A stretch of 64,000 nucleotides of DNA from Novispirillum itersonii subsp. itersonii ATCC 12639 (GTDB lineage Bacteria > Pseudomonadota > Alphaproteobacteria > Rhodospirillales > Rhodospirillaceae), in NCBI RefSeq assembly GCF_000381985.1, contig NZ_KB907341.1, positions 62,001 through 126,000 on the forward strand. Reading direction: 5' to 3'. Numbering within the stretch: position 1 is the stretch's first letter; each line of letters begins with the position of its first letter. This document shows, in pieces, positions 55,864 to 64,000 of this stretch. The translations under genes and the position numbers were made by a program. The notes under the pieces are model-generated. The model had not been told where the DNA came from. It saw only the letters and a list, made by a program, of their open reading frames with translations, and did not search any database.

Positions 55864-56264
55864 TCCGTGGTACGACCATTCTATGGGGCATTCTGGTGCT
55901 GCTGGTCAGCACCGCGATGTTCCTGATGAAAATGCAGGTTCAGACCCTTGAAGACAGTCTGGCCAAGATCAACCGTGCGACCCGGCAGGACCGGGAGGCC
56001 ATCCGCGTGCTTGAGGCGGAATGGGCCTACCTGAACACCCCGGTCCGGCTGTCGGAACAGAGCCGGCGTCTGCTGGCGATGGAACCGCTGGATGCGGAAA
56101 CCATTGTCGCCCTGTCCGCTCTGCCGCTGCGCGGCAAGACCGGGACCGCCATGGCCCGCAATGCGGCCCCCGGCAGCAGCACCCCGGCAGCAGCCAAACC
56201 GCGCGGGCGCGCCGCTGCGGCTGACCCGCAGGCGGAGCTGGCGAGTCTGGAAGGGGATCAGTGA
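55860..56264 (+). CDS. ftsL: Cell division protein FtsL
   Basis: Small bitopic division protein of 134 residues, identified mainly by position and topology. It has one N-terminal membrane helix (TTILWGILVLLVSTAMFLMKM), a short coiled coil (EDSLAKINRATRQDREAIRVLEAEWAYLN) and an alphaproteobacterial FtsL block, RLSEQSRRLLAMEPL. The tail is Ala/Pro-rich. It overlaps rsmH and ftsI. It would join FtsB and FtsQ to control septal FtsWI. Confidence 0.85.
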   Translation: MIRGTTILWGILVLLVSTAMFLMKMQVQTLEDSLAKINRATRQDREAIRVLEAEWAYLNTPVRLSEQSRRLLAMEPLDAETIVALSALPLRGKTGTAMARNAAPGSSTPAAAKPRGRAAAADPQAELASLEGDQ

Positions 56265-58126
56265 TGTTCTCTTTCCTGCGTCGTAAACCGAACACCTTCT
56301 TTTATCCGGGTGAAGAGATCCGGTCCCTGCGGACCCCCGGGGCCACGGCGAGTCACATCAAGGCATCCCAGAAAGCCGTACAGGCCGGGGCTGCCCACAA
56401 ATCGCTGGAAACCGGCCGCGCCCGCCTGATTGTCACCGGCGGGCTTTTTGTACTGGCCTACGCCGCTGTCGCCATCCGCCTGATTGACGTGATGGTGCTG
56501 AAGGCGGAAGACCGTCCGATCGCTGAACGGATTGCCGCCACCACCGAGGTCAAACCCCGGCGGGCCGACATTGTTGACCGGAACGGCGTGGTGCTGGCCA
56601 CCAACCTGCCGACGGTTAACCTGTACGTCGACAGCACCAAGGTGATTGATCCGGCGGAAGGTGCTGACAAGCTGGCATCCGCCCTGCCACACCTCAACCG
56701 GCATGATGTGCTGGCGAAGCTGTCGTCGGGCAAACGCTTTGTTTACCTTGACCGCAACCTGACCCCGAAAGAGCAGGCCGCCGTCAACGCCGAGGGCGTC
56801 CCCGGGGTCTTCTTTGAAAACTCCGAACGGCGGGCCTATCTGCAGGGGCCGCTGCTCAGCCACGTTCTTGGTGCCACCGATCCGGAAAACAACGGGATCG
56901 GCGGTCTGGAACTGAGCTTTGACCAGCGCCTGAAAGAAAATTCGGAGCCGCTGCGGCTATCCATTGATGCCCGCGTCCAGTTTGCCGTCCGGAATACCCT
57001 GATGAAGGCGGTGGAAACCTTCCAGGCGATCGGGGCCATGGGGCTGGTGCTCGACGTCCGGACCGGGGAAATCATCTCGATGGTATCCCTGCCGGACTTT
57101 GACCCGGAATCCTTCGGTAACTCCGACCCGAACACCCGCTTCAACCGGGCAACGCTCGGCGTTTACGAAATGGGCTCGACCTTCAAGGTGTTTAACACCG
57201 CGATGGCGCTGGAATCGGGGCAGATCCGTGCCACGGATGTCTATGACACCACCAACCCGCTGAAGATCGCCCGCTTCACCATCAATGATGACCACCCGGC
57301 CCGCTATAACCTGAATGTCGGCGAAATCCTGATCAAGTCGTCGAACATCGGGTCTGCCCGCATGGCAGTGCAGCTCGGGCCGGTGGCCCAGCGCAAGTTC
57401 CTCAGTGATCTCGGCCTTCTGGAAAGCGCCAAGATTGAGGTGCCGGAAAACGGTTTCCCGCTGTCTCCGCCGGTGCAGAACTGGAAAGAGATCGCCACTA
57501 TGACCATTTCCTACGGTCATGGTATCGCCGTTACCCCGGTGCATCTGGCCAAGGCCCTGTCAGCCATGGTCAACGGCGGCACCCTGCGCCAGCCGACACT
57601 GCTGCTGGGCAATGTGAAGGAAGGCAAACGGGTCATCCGTGAAGAAACATCGGCCACCGTGCGCAAACTGATGCGCATGGTTGTGACGGATGGCACTGCG
57701 CGCAAGGCTGACGTCGCCGGATATGAAGTCGGCGGCAAAACCGGTACGGCCGATAAGGCCGCGGTCGGCGGCTATGATACCAAACGCCTGCTGACAACCT
57801 TTGCCGGGGCGTTCCCGATCAGTGACCCCAAGTATCTGGTGATCGTGTCGTTGGATGAACCAAAACCTCTGAAGTCGACCTACGGCTTCGCCACCGCAGG
57901 CTGGAACTCGGCCCCCACCGCCGGGGCCCTGATCGCCGAGATCGGGCCAATTCTGGGGGTGCAGCCGGTGCCGGAGCCCGAGCAGCCGCGACAGAACGGA
58001 ACCCAGACCGTCAGCCTGACCTCGAAAGTGGCGGCAGCGGTCGCCTCGGTGACACAGGCGACCTACAACAAGCCCCGCCCGCCAGCTCCACCCCGGACCA
58101 CGGGAGGCCCTGATGCACCTCGCTGA
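56264..58126 (+). CDS. ftsI: Penicillin-binding protein 3 (septal transpeptidase FtsI)
   Basis: Class B PBP of 620 residues. One N-terminal membrane helix (ARLIVTGGLFVLAYAAVAIRL) is followed by the pedestal (RRADIVDRNGVVLATNLP) and the transpeptidase domain with the nucleophile in MGSTFK, SSN in IKSSNIGSARM, and KTG in GGKTGTADK. The ATG at 56264 overlaps the ftsL stop (TGATG); a GTG at 56261 is an alternative. The Pro-rich C-terminus overlaps murE by 14 bp. Confidence 0.95.
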   Translation: MFSFLRRKPNTFFYPGEEIRSLRTPGATASHIKASQKAVQAGAAHKSLETGRARLIVTGGLFVLAYAAVAIRLIDVMVLKAEDRPIAERIAATTEVKPRRADIVDRNGVVLATNLPTVNLYVDSTKVIDPAEGADKLASALPHLNRHDVLAKLSSGKRFVYLDRNLTPKEQAAVNAEGVPGVFFENSERRAYLQGPLLSHVLGATDPENNGIGGLELSFDQRLKENSEPLRLSIDARVQFAVRNTLMKAVETFQAIGAMGLVLDVRTGEIISMVSLPDFDPESFGNSDPNTRFNRATLGVYEMGSTFKVFNTAMALESGQIRATDVYDTTNPLKIARFTINDDHPARYNLNVGEILIKSSNIGSARMAVQLGPVAQRKFLSDLGLLESAKIEVPENGFPLSPPVQNWKEIATMTISYGHGIAVTPVHLAKALSAMVNGGTLRQPTLLLGNVKEGKRVIREETSATVRKLMRMVVTDGTARKADVAGYEVGGKTGTADKAAVGGYDTKRLLTTFAGAFPISDPKYLVIVSLDEPKPLKSTYGFATAGWNSAPTAGALIAEIGPILGVQPVPEPEQPRQNGTQTVSLTSKVAAAVASVTQATYNKPRPPAPPRTTGGPDAPR

Positions 58127-59576
58127 CCTGATGTCCGCACCCGATTTTCCCGGCATCCTCACAGGGGATGCCGGGGTCGCCATTTCTGCCCTGACCGCAG
58201 ACTCGCGCGCCGTACGCCCGGGCACCCTGTTTGCCGCTCTGCCCGGCGTCAAGGCGGACGGGCACGGCTTTATTCCTGCCGCGCTGGCTGCCGGGGCCAG
58301 TGCCCTGCTGGTCAGGGCAGACTGGGCCGGTACGGCTGACGTGCCGGTGATCCGCTCTGCCGAACCACGGCTGGCGCTGGCAAAGATCGCCGCCGCCTTC
58401 CATCCGGTCATGCCTGCCCATATTGCTGCCGTCACCGGCACCAACGGCAAAACATCCACTGCGGTCTTCTTCCGGCATATCTGGGGTCTGCTGGGCCAGC
58501 GGGCGGCCAGCATCGGCACCCTTGGCCTCACCGGCCCGGACTTTGAAACCTATGAAGGGTTGACCACCCCGGATCCGGTAACGCTGCACCGCTATCTGGC
58601 GGACGCAGCCCGTCAGGGCTGTGACTATACCTGTATGGAAGCCTCCAGCCATGGGCTGGACCAGTTCCGGCTGGATGCGGTGCCGGTCGAGGCGGCGGCC
58701 TTCACCAACCTGACCCGTGACCATCTGGATTATCACAAGACCATTGATGCCTATTTCACGGCCAAGGCCGGGCTGTTCACCCGTGTTCTGAAAGCCGGTG
58801 GCATTGCGGTTCTGAACGCTGACATCCCGGAATTCGCGCCCCTGAAGCGCCTGAGTGAAGACGCCGGAAAGCGGGTCTGGAGCTTTGGCCGCGCAGGCAC
58901 CACCATCAGAATGATAGACCGGTCGATCCACACCGGAGGGCAGACCCTGACGCTCGAGGTGATGGGCGTCACCTACACCATCGACCTGCCTCTGGTCGGT
59001 GAGTTTCAGGCGATGAATGCCCTGACCGCACTGGGTCTGGTCCTGGCGACCGGCGGTGAGGCCGCTGCCGCCACCGAAGCCCTGAATCACCTTGGCGGAG
59101 TGCCCGGACGGCTGGAAAAAGCCGGACAGCGGCGCAACGGGGCCGGAGTGTATGTCGATTACGCCCATACGCCGGACAGCCTGATTAATGTGCTGACCGC
59201 AGTCCGCCCCCACGCCAGTGGCCGGGTGATTGTGATTTTCGGCTGTGGCGGAGACCGCGACCCCGGCAAGCGCCCGTTGATGGGCGAGGCCGCCGCCCGC
59301 TATGCCGATATCCAGATTCTGACCGACGACAATCCCCGCAGCGAAAACCCGGCAGAGATCCGGGCTGCGGCCCGACCGGGATGCCCGGATGCGATCGAAA
59401 TCGGTGACCGCCGCGCCGCCATTTTTGCTGCGGTTGAGATGCTGCAGGCCGGTGACGTGCTGGTCATCGCCGGTAAGGGGCACGAAGACGGCCAGATCGT
59501 CGGCTCGACCACCCTGCCCTTCGACGACCGCGTTGTCGCCCGTGAGGCCCTGAACCATCTGGAGATCACGCAATGA
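58113..59576 (+). CDS. murE: UDP-MurNAc-tripeptide synthetase MurE (meso-DAP type)
   Basis: Adds meso-diaminopimelate to UDP-MurNAc-L-Ala-D-Glu. The ATP loop is AVTGTNGKTSTAVFF, then GLTTPDPVTLHRYL, MEASSHGLDQFR and FTNLTRDHLDYH. DDNPRSENP is the DAP-recognition DNPR motif. At 487 residues it is full length. It overlaps ftsI by 14 bp and murF by 4 bp. Confidence 0.96.
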   Translation: MHLADLMSAPDFPGILTGDAGVAISALTADSRAVRPGTLFAALPGVKADGHGFIPAALAAGASALLVRADWAGTADVPVIRSAEPRLALAKIAAAFHPVMPAHIAAVTGTNGKTSTAVFFRHIWGLLGQRAASIGTLGLTGPDFETYEGLTTPDPVTLHRYLADAARQGCDYTCMEASSHGLDQFRLDAVPVEAAAFTNLTRDHLDYHKTIDAYFTAKAGLFTRVLKAGGIAVLNADIPEFAPLKRLSEDAGKRVWSFGRAGTTIRMIDRSIHTGGQTLTLEVMGVTYTIDLPLVGEFQAMNALTALGLVLATGGEAAAATEALNHLGGVPGRLEKAGQRRNGAGVYVDYAHTPDSLINVLTAVRPHASGRVIVIFGCGGDRDPGKRPLMGEAAARYADIQILTDDNPRSENPAEIRAAARPGCPDAIEIGDRRAAIFAAVEMLQAGDVLVIAGKGHEDGQIVGSTTLPFDDRVVAREALNHLEITQ

Positions 59577-60991
59577 GCCTGTGGACCGCCCGCACCATTG
59601 CCCAAGCGGTTTCCGGCACCTGCCCGACCGACTTTTCCGTCACCGGCCTGTCAATCGACAGCCGCACGGTTGCTGCCGGGGACCTGTTCATTGCTCTCGC
59701 CGGACCGACCCATGACGGCCATGACCATGTCGCCGCCGCCCTTGCCGCCGGGGCCAGCGGCGCACTGGTCCACCGGATCCCTGACGGGGTCGATCCGTCC
59801 TGCCTGATTGTCTGTGCCGATACGCTGGACGGGCTGACCGCCCTCGGGCGGGCCGGACGTGACCGTTTCACCGGTATCGTGATCGGCGTCACCGGCAGCG
59901 TTGGCAAAACCTCCACCAAGGAGGCGCTGGCGCATGTGCTGGGCACATTTGCCCCCACCCATGCCGCCGTCGGCAGCTTCAACAATCACTGGGGGGTGCC
60001 GCTGACACTGGCACGGATGCCGCAGGACGCCCGTTATGCGGTGATCGAAATGGGGATGAACCATGCCGGGGAACTGCGGGCCCTGACGGCAATTGCCCGC
60101 CCGCATCACGGCATCATCACTTGGATTGCCGGGGCGCATCTGGAATTCTTCGACAGCATCGCCGACATTGCCGACGCCAAGGCGGAAATGCTGGAAGGGG
60201 TTCAACCCGGCGGCGTCGCCATCCTGCCGCGTGACAGTGAATACTTTGACCGTCTGTGCGGGCACGCCGCAGCGCTTGCCCTGCCGGTCCGCAGCTTTGG
60301 GGCTGACGCCTCCGCCGATGTCCGCATGGACTCCGTGCAGATTGCCGCAGACCATACAACCGTCCATGCACAGATCGGTGCCCGCAGCCTCGCCTATACG
60401 GTTGGGGCTGCCGGTCAGCACTGGGCCAGCAACTCTCTGGCCGTGATGGCCCTGATCGACGTGCTGGGGCTGGATTACGCACAGGCCGCACAGGCCATGC
60501 GTGAGGTCGGCCCCCCGAAAGGGCGCGGTGCCCGCAGCGTACACCCGCTGCCGCAGGGCGGCACATTTATCCTGATTGATGAAAGCTATAATGCCAATCC
60601 GGCATCTGTCACCGCAGCCCTGCGCACTCTGGGGGCCCAGACGGCAGAACGCGGGGGCCGACGGATCGCCATTCTGGGCGACATGCGGGAACTTGGGCCG
60701 GACAGCCCGGCCCTGCACAGCGGATTGGCACAGGAAGTTGTGGCATCGGGGATCGAGCGGGTCTATACCGCTGGCCCCCTGATGGCGCATCTGCACAGTG
60801 CGTTGCCGTCGGCGGTACGTGCTGAGCACGCCGCCGACAGCTCCGCACTCGCCGCATGGATCGGTTCACACCTTTCCGACGGCGACGTGGTGATGGTCAA
60901 AGGGTCGCTCGGTATGCGCATGGCTACAATTGTGACCACACTCAAAACTCTGACCGGTTCCGGATCCACACACACACACCAGACCGGTTAG
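59573..60991 (+). CDS. murF: UDP-MurNAc-tripeptide:D-Ala-D-Ala ligase MurF
   Basis: Adds D-Ala-D-Ala to complete the cytoplasmic pentapeptide precursor. It has GLSIDSRTVAAGDLFIAL, the ATP loop GVTGSVGKTSTKEALAHVL, GSFNNHWGVPLTL, EMGMNHAGELRAL and DESYNANPASVTAAL; KGSLGMRM is near the end. At 472 residues it is normal. The C-terminus ends in Gly/Ser/Thr/His residues (GSGSTHTHQTG), slightly longer than usual. Confidence 0.96.
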   Translation: MSLWTARTIAQAVSGTCPTDFSVTGLSIDSRTVAAGDLFIALAGPTHDGHDHVAAALAAGASGALVHRIPDGVDPSCLIVCADTLDGLTALGRAGRDRFTGIVIGVTGSVGKTSTKEALAHVLGTFAPTHAAVGSFNNHWGVPLTLARMPQDARYAVIEMGMNHAGELRALTAIARPHHGIITWIAGAHLEFFDSIADIADAKAEMLEGVQPGGVAILPRDSEYFDRLCGHAAALALPVRSFGADASADVRMDSVQIAADHTTVHAQIGARSLAYTVGAAGQHWASNSLAVMALIDVLGLDYAQAAQAMREVGPPKGRGARSVHPLPQGGTFILIDESYNANPASVTAALRTLGAQTAERGGRRIAILGDMRELGPDSPALHSGLAQEVVASGIERVYTAGPLMAHLHSALPSAVRAEHAADSSALAAWIGSHLSDGDVVMVKGSLGMRMATIVTTLKTLTGSGSTHTHQTG

Positions 60992-61147
60992 GACAGGTCC
61001 CGGATCCCCCCAAACGCCTTCCCCAAGGCGACCGGAGCGGGGGATACCGGGGCTAATCCCAAGACTCTGAAAACCATCGTCACGATGTAAATCACATAGT
61101 TACAGTAAAAAGTTCGTTAATCAGATTAAGAAAGGCCCCTCCCCCCG
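60992..61147. other. murF-mraY gap
   Basis: At 156 bp this is one of two real gaps in an otherwise overlapping cluster. Its second half (61075-61130) is A+T-rich, with catagttacagtaaaaagttcg, and may carry an internal promoter for mraY; no convincing hexamer pair is visible. Confidence 0.4.
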
Positions 61148-62233
61148 ATGCTTTACTATCTGTCGCAGCTTTCCGGCGACCTCAGTGTGCTGAATCTGTT
61201 CCGGTACCTGACCTTCCGGGCCGGGGGGGCCATTCTGACGGCACTGCTGGTCGCCTTCCTGATCGGGCCGGGGGTGATCCGCTGGCTGAAGCGCAAGCAG
61301 AAAGAAGGGCAGCCGATCCGCGCCGAGGGGCCGGAAAACCACCTGCTGACCAAAAAAGGCACCCCGACCATGGGCGGGATGATGATCCTGATCGGCTGTC
61401 TGGTCTCTACCCTGCTATGGGCTGACCTTGGCAACGGGTTCGTCTGGGCCGTGCTGCTGGTCACCCTGTCCTACGGCCTGCTCGGCATGGCCGACGATCT
61501 GCTGAAGGTGACCAAGCGCAACACGAAAGGTGTGTCGGGCAAGGTCAAGCTGCTGGTGCAGTTTGGCGTCGGGGCGATTGCCACGGCGTGGATCGTCCAT
61601 CTGTCCGATCCCGCCGTTGCTGACGGGCTGGCGTTTCCCTTCTTCAAGACCGTAATGCTGCATCTCGGCCTGTTCTACATCCCGTTCGGGATGGTGGTGA
61701 TGGTCGGGGCTTCCAATGCCGTCAACCTGACCGACGGCCTCGACGGGCTGGCGACCGTGCCGGTGATGATTGCCGCCGGGGTGTTTGCGCTGATTGCCTA
61801 TTTTGTCGGCTCCGCCGTGTATTCAAACTATCTTGGTATCCATTACGTGGCAGGGACCGGGGAACTGGCGGTTTTTCTCGCCGCGCTGATCGGTGCCTGC
61901 CTTGGCTTCCTGTGGTTCAACGCTCCCCCGGCCATGGTTTTCATGGGCGACACCGGGTCGCTGGCCCTTGGCGGCGCGCTGGGGGCGGTGGCGGTCGCCA
62001 CCCGCCACGAAATCGTGCTGGCGATCACCGGCGGCCTGTTCGTGCTGGAAACGGTTTCGGTGATTGTGCAGGTGGCCAGTTTCAAGCTGACCGGCAAGCG
62101 GGTGTTCCGCATGGCCCCGCTGCACCATCACTTTGAAAAGAAGGGATGGGCGGAACCGACCATCGTCATCCGCTTCTGGATCATTGCCACCATTCTCGCC
62201 ATCGTCGGCCTGTCCACCCTGAAACTGCGCTGA
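61148..62233 (+). CDS. mraY: Phospho-MurNAc-pentapeptide translocase MraY
   Basis: Makes lipid I in the inner membrane from UDP-MurNAc-pentapeptide and undecaprenyl phosphate. It is a 361-residue polytopic protein with about ten helices. Conserved blocks: [45 protein letters not shown] (catalytic Asp region), [12 protein letters not shown] and [14 protein letters not shown]. The start follows a purine-poor leader, and the ATG at 61148 matches the family N-terminus MLYYL. Confidence 0.96.
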   Translation: MLYYLSQLSGDLSVLNLFRYLTFRAGGAILTALLVAFLIGPGVIRWLKRKQKEGQPIRAEGPENHLLTKKGTPTMGGMMILIGCLVSTLLWADLGNGFVWAVLLVTLSYGLLGMADDLLKVTKRNTKGVSGKVKLLVQFGVGAIATAWIVHLSDPAVADGLAFPFFKTVMLHLGLFYIPFGMVVMVGASNAVNLTDGLDGLATVPVMIAAGVFALIAYFVGSAVYSNYLGIHYVAGTGELAVFLAALIGACLGFLWFNAPPAMVFMGDTGSLALGGALGAVAVATRHEIVLAITGGLFVLETVSVIVQVASFKLTGKRVFRMAPLHHHFEKKGWAEPTIVIRFWIIATILAIVGLSTLKLR

Positions 62234-62326
62234 CCCGCCCCCGTTTCAGTCAGGACCGGTCTCCCCATACAAAATGCTCTTCTTCTCAAAGCATTAGAAC
62301 GTTCTCACCCGCCCGGAGAAACCGTC

Positions 62327-63745
62327 ATGATCCCCGTCCACCGTCATTTTCAGAACACGCTTGCCATTGTCGGTCTGGGGAAATCCGGGCTGTCGGCGGC
62401 ACGTGCCCTGACGGCGGGCGGGGCCAAGGTACTGGTCTGGGATGATAAGCCCGAAGCCCGGGAACAGGCCGCGAAGGCCGGATACACCGTCGCCGAGCCG
62501 AACCGCGAGAACTGGCGGCTGGTCCGGAAAGTGGTGTGGAGCCCCGGCATCCCCCACACGCATCCGTCCCCCCATTCGGCTGCGGATCTGGCCCGGTCGA
62601 TGGGCATCCCGCTGGTCTGCGACGTCGATCTGCTGTGCGAAAGCCGGGTCGATCCGTTTTACGTCGCCATCACCGGCACCAACGGCAAATCAACCACCAC
62701 CACCCTGATCCACCATATTCTGGCCTCTGCCGGGCATAAGACGGCTGCCGGGGGCAATCTGGGGATCCCGGCGCTGGATCTTCCGGCGCTGGACTTTACC
62801 GGCTCTTATGTTCTGGAGCTGTCAAGCTATCAGCTGGAGCTGGTGCCGTCCCTTCAGGCTGCGGTTTCCGTCTGGCTGAACATCAGCGCCGACCATCTGG
62901 GCCGTCATGGCGGGCTGGATGGATACGTCGCCGCCAAGACCCGGATTTTCAGGAATCAGCGCCAGCCGTCCACCGCCATCATCGGCGTCGACGATCTGGA
63001 AAGCGCACAGGTTTATGACCAGCTGATCCGTTCCGATCTGGGGACAGTCATCCCGGTGCGGATCGGTCGGGCCGTTCCCAAGGGAGTTTACGTTATCGAC
63101 GGCCGTCTGATCGACGCGACTGATGGCCGGGCCCGTGATATCTGTGACCTGAAAGGGATGAAAGCCCTGCCCGGCAGTCATAACTGGCAGAATGCCGCCT
63201 GCGCCTATGCCGCCGCCCGCGCCCGCAATGTGCCGGTGGATGCGATTGTCGCCGCCCTGCACAGTTTTCCGGGACTGGCCCACCGCCAGCAGCTGATTGA
63301 GGTGATCGAAGGCGTCGCCTTCATCAACGACAGCAAGGCCACCAATGCCGATGCTGCCGCCCGGGCTCTGGCCTGCTACGACAACATTCTGTGGATTGCC
63401 GGCGGGCAGGCGAAGGAAGGCGGGATTGCCAGCCTTGAGCCCTTCTTCCCGCGCATCAAACACGCCTTCCTGATCGGCGAAGCGATGGAGGCTTTTGCCG
63501 AAACACTGCGCGGCAAGGTTCCCTTCACCCTCAGCCGGACCCTGCAGAACGCGGTGGAGAAAGCGGACGAAATCGCCGATCACGGCGATACGGTCCTGCT
63601 GTCCCCGGCCTGTGCCTCGTGGGATCAGTTCCGCAGCTTTGAACACCGGGGCGAAGACTTCGCCGCCATCGTCCGCGATCTGGCCGAAGACGAGCCGGAC
63701 GAGGACGAGGACGAGGACGAGGGTGTTACGGAGGGAACGGCATGA
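62327..63745 (+). CDS. murD: UDP-MurNAc-L-Ala:D-Glu ligase MurD
   Basis: Adds D-glutamate to UDP-MurNAc-L-Ala. It has AIVGLGKSGLSAARAL (Rossmann start), the ATP loop ITGTNGKSTTTTLIHHIL, GGNLGIPAL, ELSSYQLELV, HNWQNAACAYAAA and FINDSKATNADAA, with LLSPACASWDQF near the end. At 472 residues it is full length, with an unusual acidic C-terminal tail (DEPDEDEDEDEG) that extends past the fold. It follows mraY by 93 bp and overlaps ftsW by 4 bp. Confidence 0.96.
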   Translation: MIPVHRHFQNTLAIVGLGKSGLSAARALTAGGAKVLVWDDKPEAREQAAKAGYTVAEPNRENWRLVRKVVWSPGIPHTHPSPHSAADLARSMGIPLVCDVDLLCESRVDPFYVAITGTNGKSTTTTLIHHILASAGHKTAAGGNLGIPALDLPALDFTGSYVLELSSYQLELVPSLQAAVSVWLNISADHLGRHGGLDGYVAAKTRIFRNQRQPSTAIIGVDDLESAQVYDQLIRSDLGTVIPVRIGRAVPKGVYVIDGRLIDATDGRARDICDLKGMKALPGSHNWQNAACAYAAARARNVPVDAIVAALHSFPGLAHRQQLIEVIEGVAFINDSKATNADAAARALACYDNILWIAGGQAKEGGIASLEPFFPRIKHAFLIGEAMEAFAETLRGKVPFTLSRTLQNAVEKADEIADHGDTVLLSPACASWDQFRSFEHRGEDFAAIVRDLAEDEPDEDEDEDEGVTEGTA

Positions 63746-64000
63746 AGCCCATCACCTTCGGACGGACGGATACATCAATTGTCGGTCGCTGGTGGTGGAC
63801 CGTTGACCGGATGCTGCTGACTGCCATTCTGCTGCTGATCGTGATCGGCATCATCCTGCTGATGGCTGCCGGCCCGGCTGCCGCCGGGCGCATCAACGCC
63901 GATCCGCTGCACTTCGTGCGGCGTCAGTTCGTGTTCCTGCCCCCTGCCCTGCTGGTGATCTTTGCTGTCTCGCTGCTGTCCCCGCAGGGGGTGCGGCGGG
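63742..64000 (+). CDS. ftsW: Septal glycosyltransferase FtsW, N-terminal part
   Basis: The frame starting at the ATG at 63742 gives MKPITFGRTDTSIVGRWWWT followed by hydrophobic helices (LLTAILLLIVIGIILLMAA; PALLVIFAVSLLS) with the FVRRQFVFL linker typical of SEDS proteins. It is cut by the window edge after about 86 residues. It is expected to polymerise lipid II with FtsI. Confidence 0.9.
   Translation, partial: MKPITFGRTDTSIVGRWWWTVDRMLLTAILLLIVIGIILLMAAGPAAAGRINADPLHFVRRQFVFLPPALLVIFAVSLLSPQGVRR

Overview
The window is about 64 kb of G+C-rich chromosome, densely coding, with no rRNA, tRNA, insertion sequence, phage or CRISPR array that I can see. Several features point to an alphaproteobacterium of the Rhodospirillales/Azospirillales type: the division cluster in the order mraZ-rsmH-ftsL-ftsI-murE-murF-mraY-murD-ftsW, a hisZ-purA pair, the GlpSTPQ(U)V glycerol ABC transporter, an OhrR/Ohr pair, a DUF2849-cysI-DUF934-cysH-cysD-cysNC sulfate assimilation operon, and a DUF485/ActP module next to a cNMP/CBS/DUF294 protein. 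The genus is not identified from the sequence.

Layout. 1-3.8 kb: purA (cut by the window edge), hisZ and a soluble chemoreceptor with a zinc-binding CZB domain. 4.2-7 kb: a small exported Cys-rich protein, then a thiol and peroxide stress patch (beta-class GST divergent from an HxlR regulator; OhrR divergent from Ohr) with palindromic operators in both divergent gaps. 7-11.6 kb: DEDDh exonuclease, cNMP-CBS-DUF294 protein, ActP acetate symporter and DUF485 protein. 12.1-15 kb: FeS-type photolyase-like protein and an HD-GYP protein. 15.1-21.6 kb: sulfate assimilation operon, headed by a short uroporphyrinogen-methyltransferase-like protein that has lost its catalytic motifs. 21.8-27.5 kb: argE, a LysR regulator and a basic amino-acid ABC transporter. 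28-32 kb: threonine aldolase and alaS.

32.1-43.1 kb: the glycerol regulon (glpD-glpS-glpT-glpP-glpQ-glpU-glpV-glpK on the minus strand, divergent from glpR). The glpV-glpK gap holds three strong hairpins and a six-copy, 42-bp tandem array of hairpin units. 43.27-43.43 kb: a structured RNA with its own sigma70-like promoter, which I read as 6S RNA (ssrS). 43.7-45.4 kb: two tandem, diverged periplasmic solute-binding proteins with no transporter genes. 45.6-50.1 kb: ilvC, ilvN, ilvB and miaA. 50.3-53.8 kb: serB, a sigma54-dependent response regulator and a secreted metallophosphoesterase. 54.4-64 kb: the division and peptidoglycan cluster, running out of the window inside ftsW.

The genome is mostly ordinary housekeeping and catabolic content. 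The items most worth a second look are the 6S RNA candidate, the hairpin array between glpV and glpK, the complementary degeneracy of the two GlpS/GlpT ATPases, the motif-less SUMT-like protein at the head of the sulfur operon, and an 18-bp element shared exactly by two distant intergenic regions. I do not see a clearly new multi-gene system.
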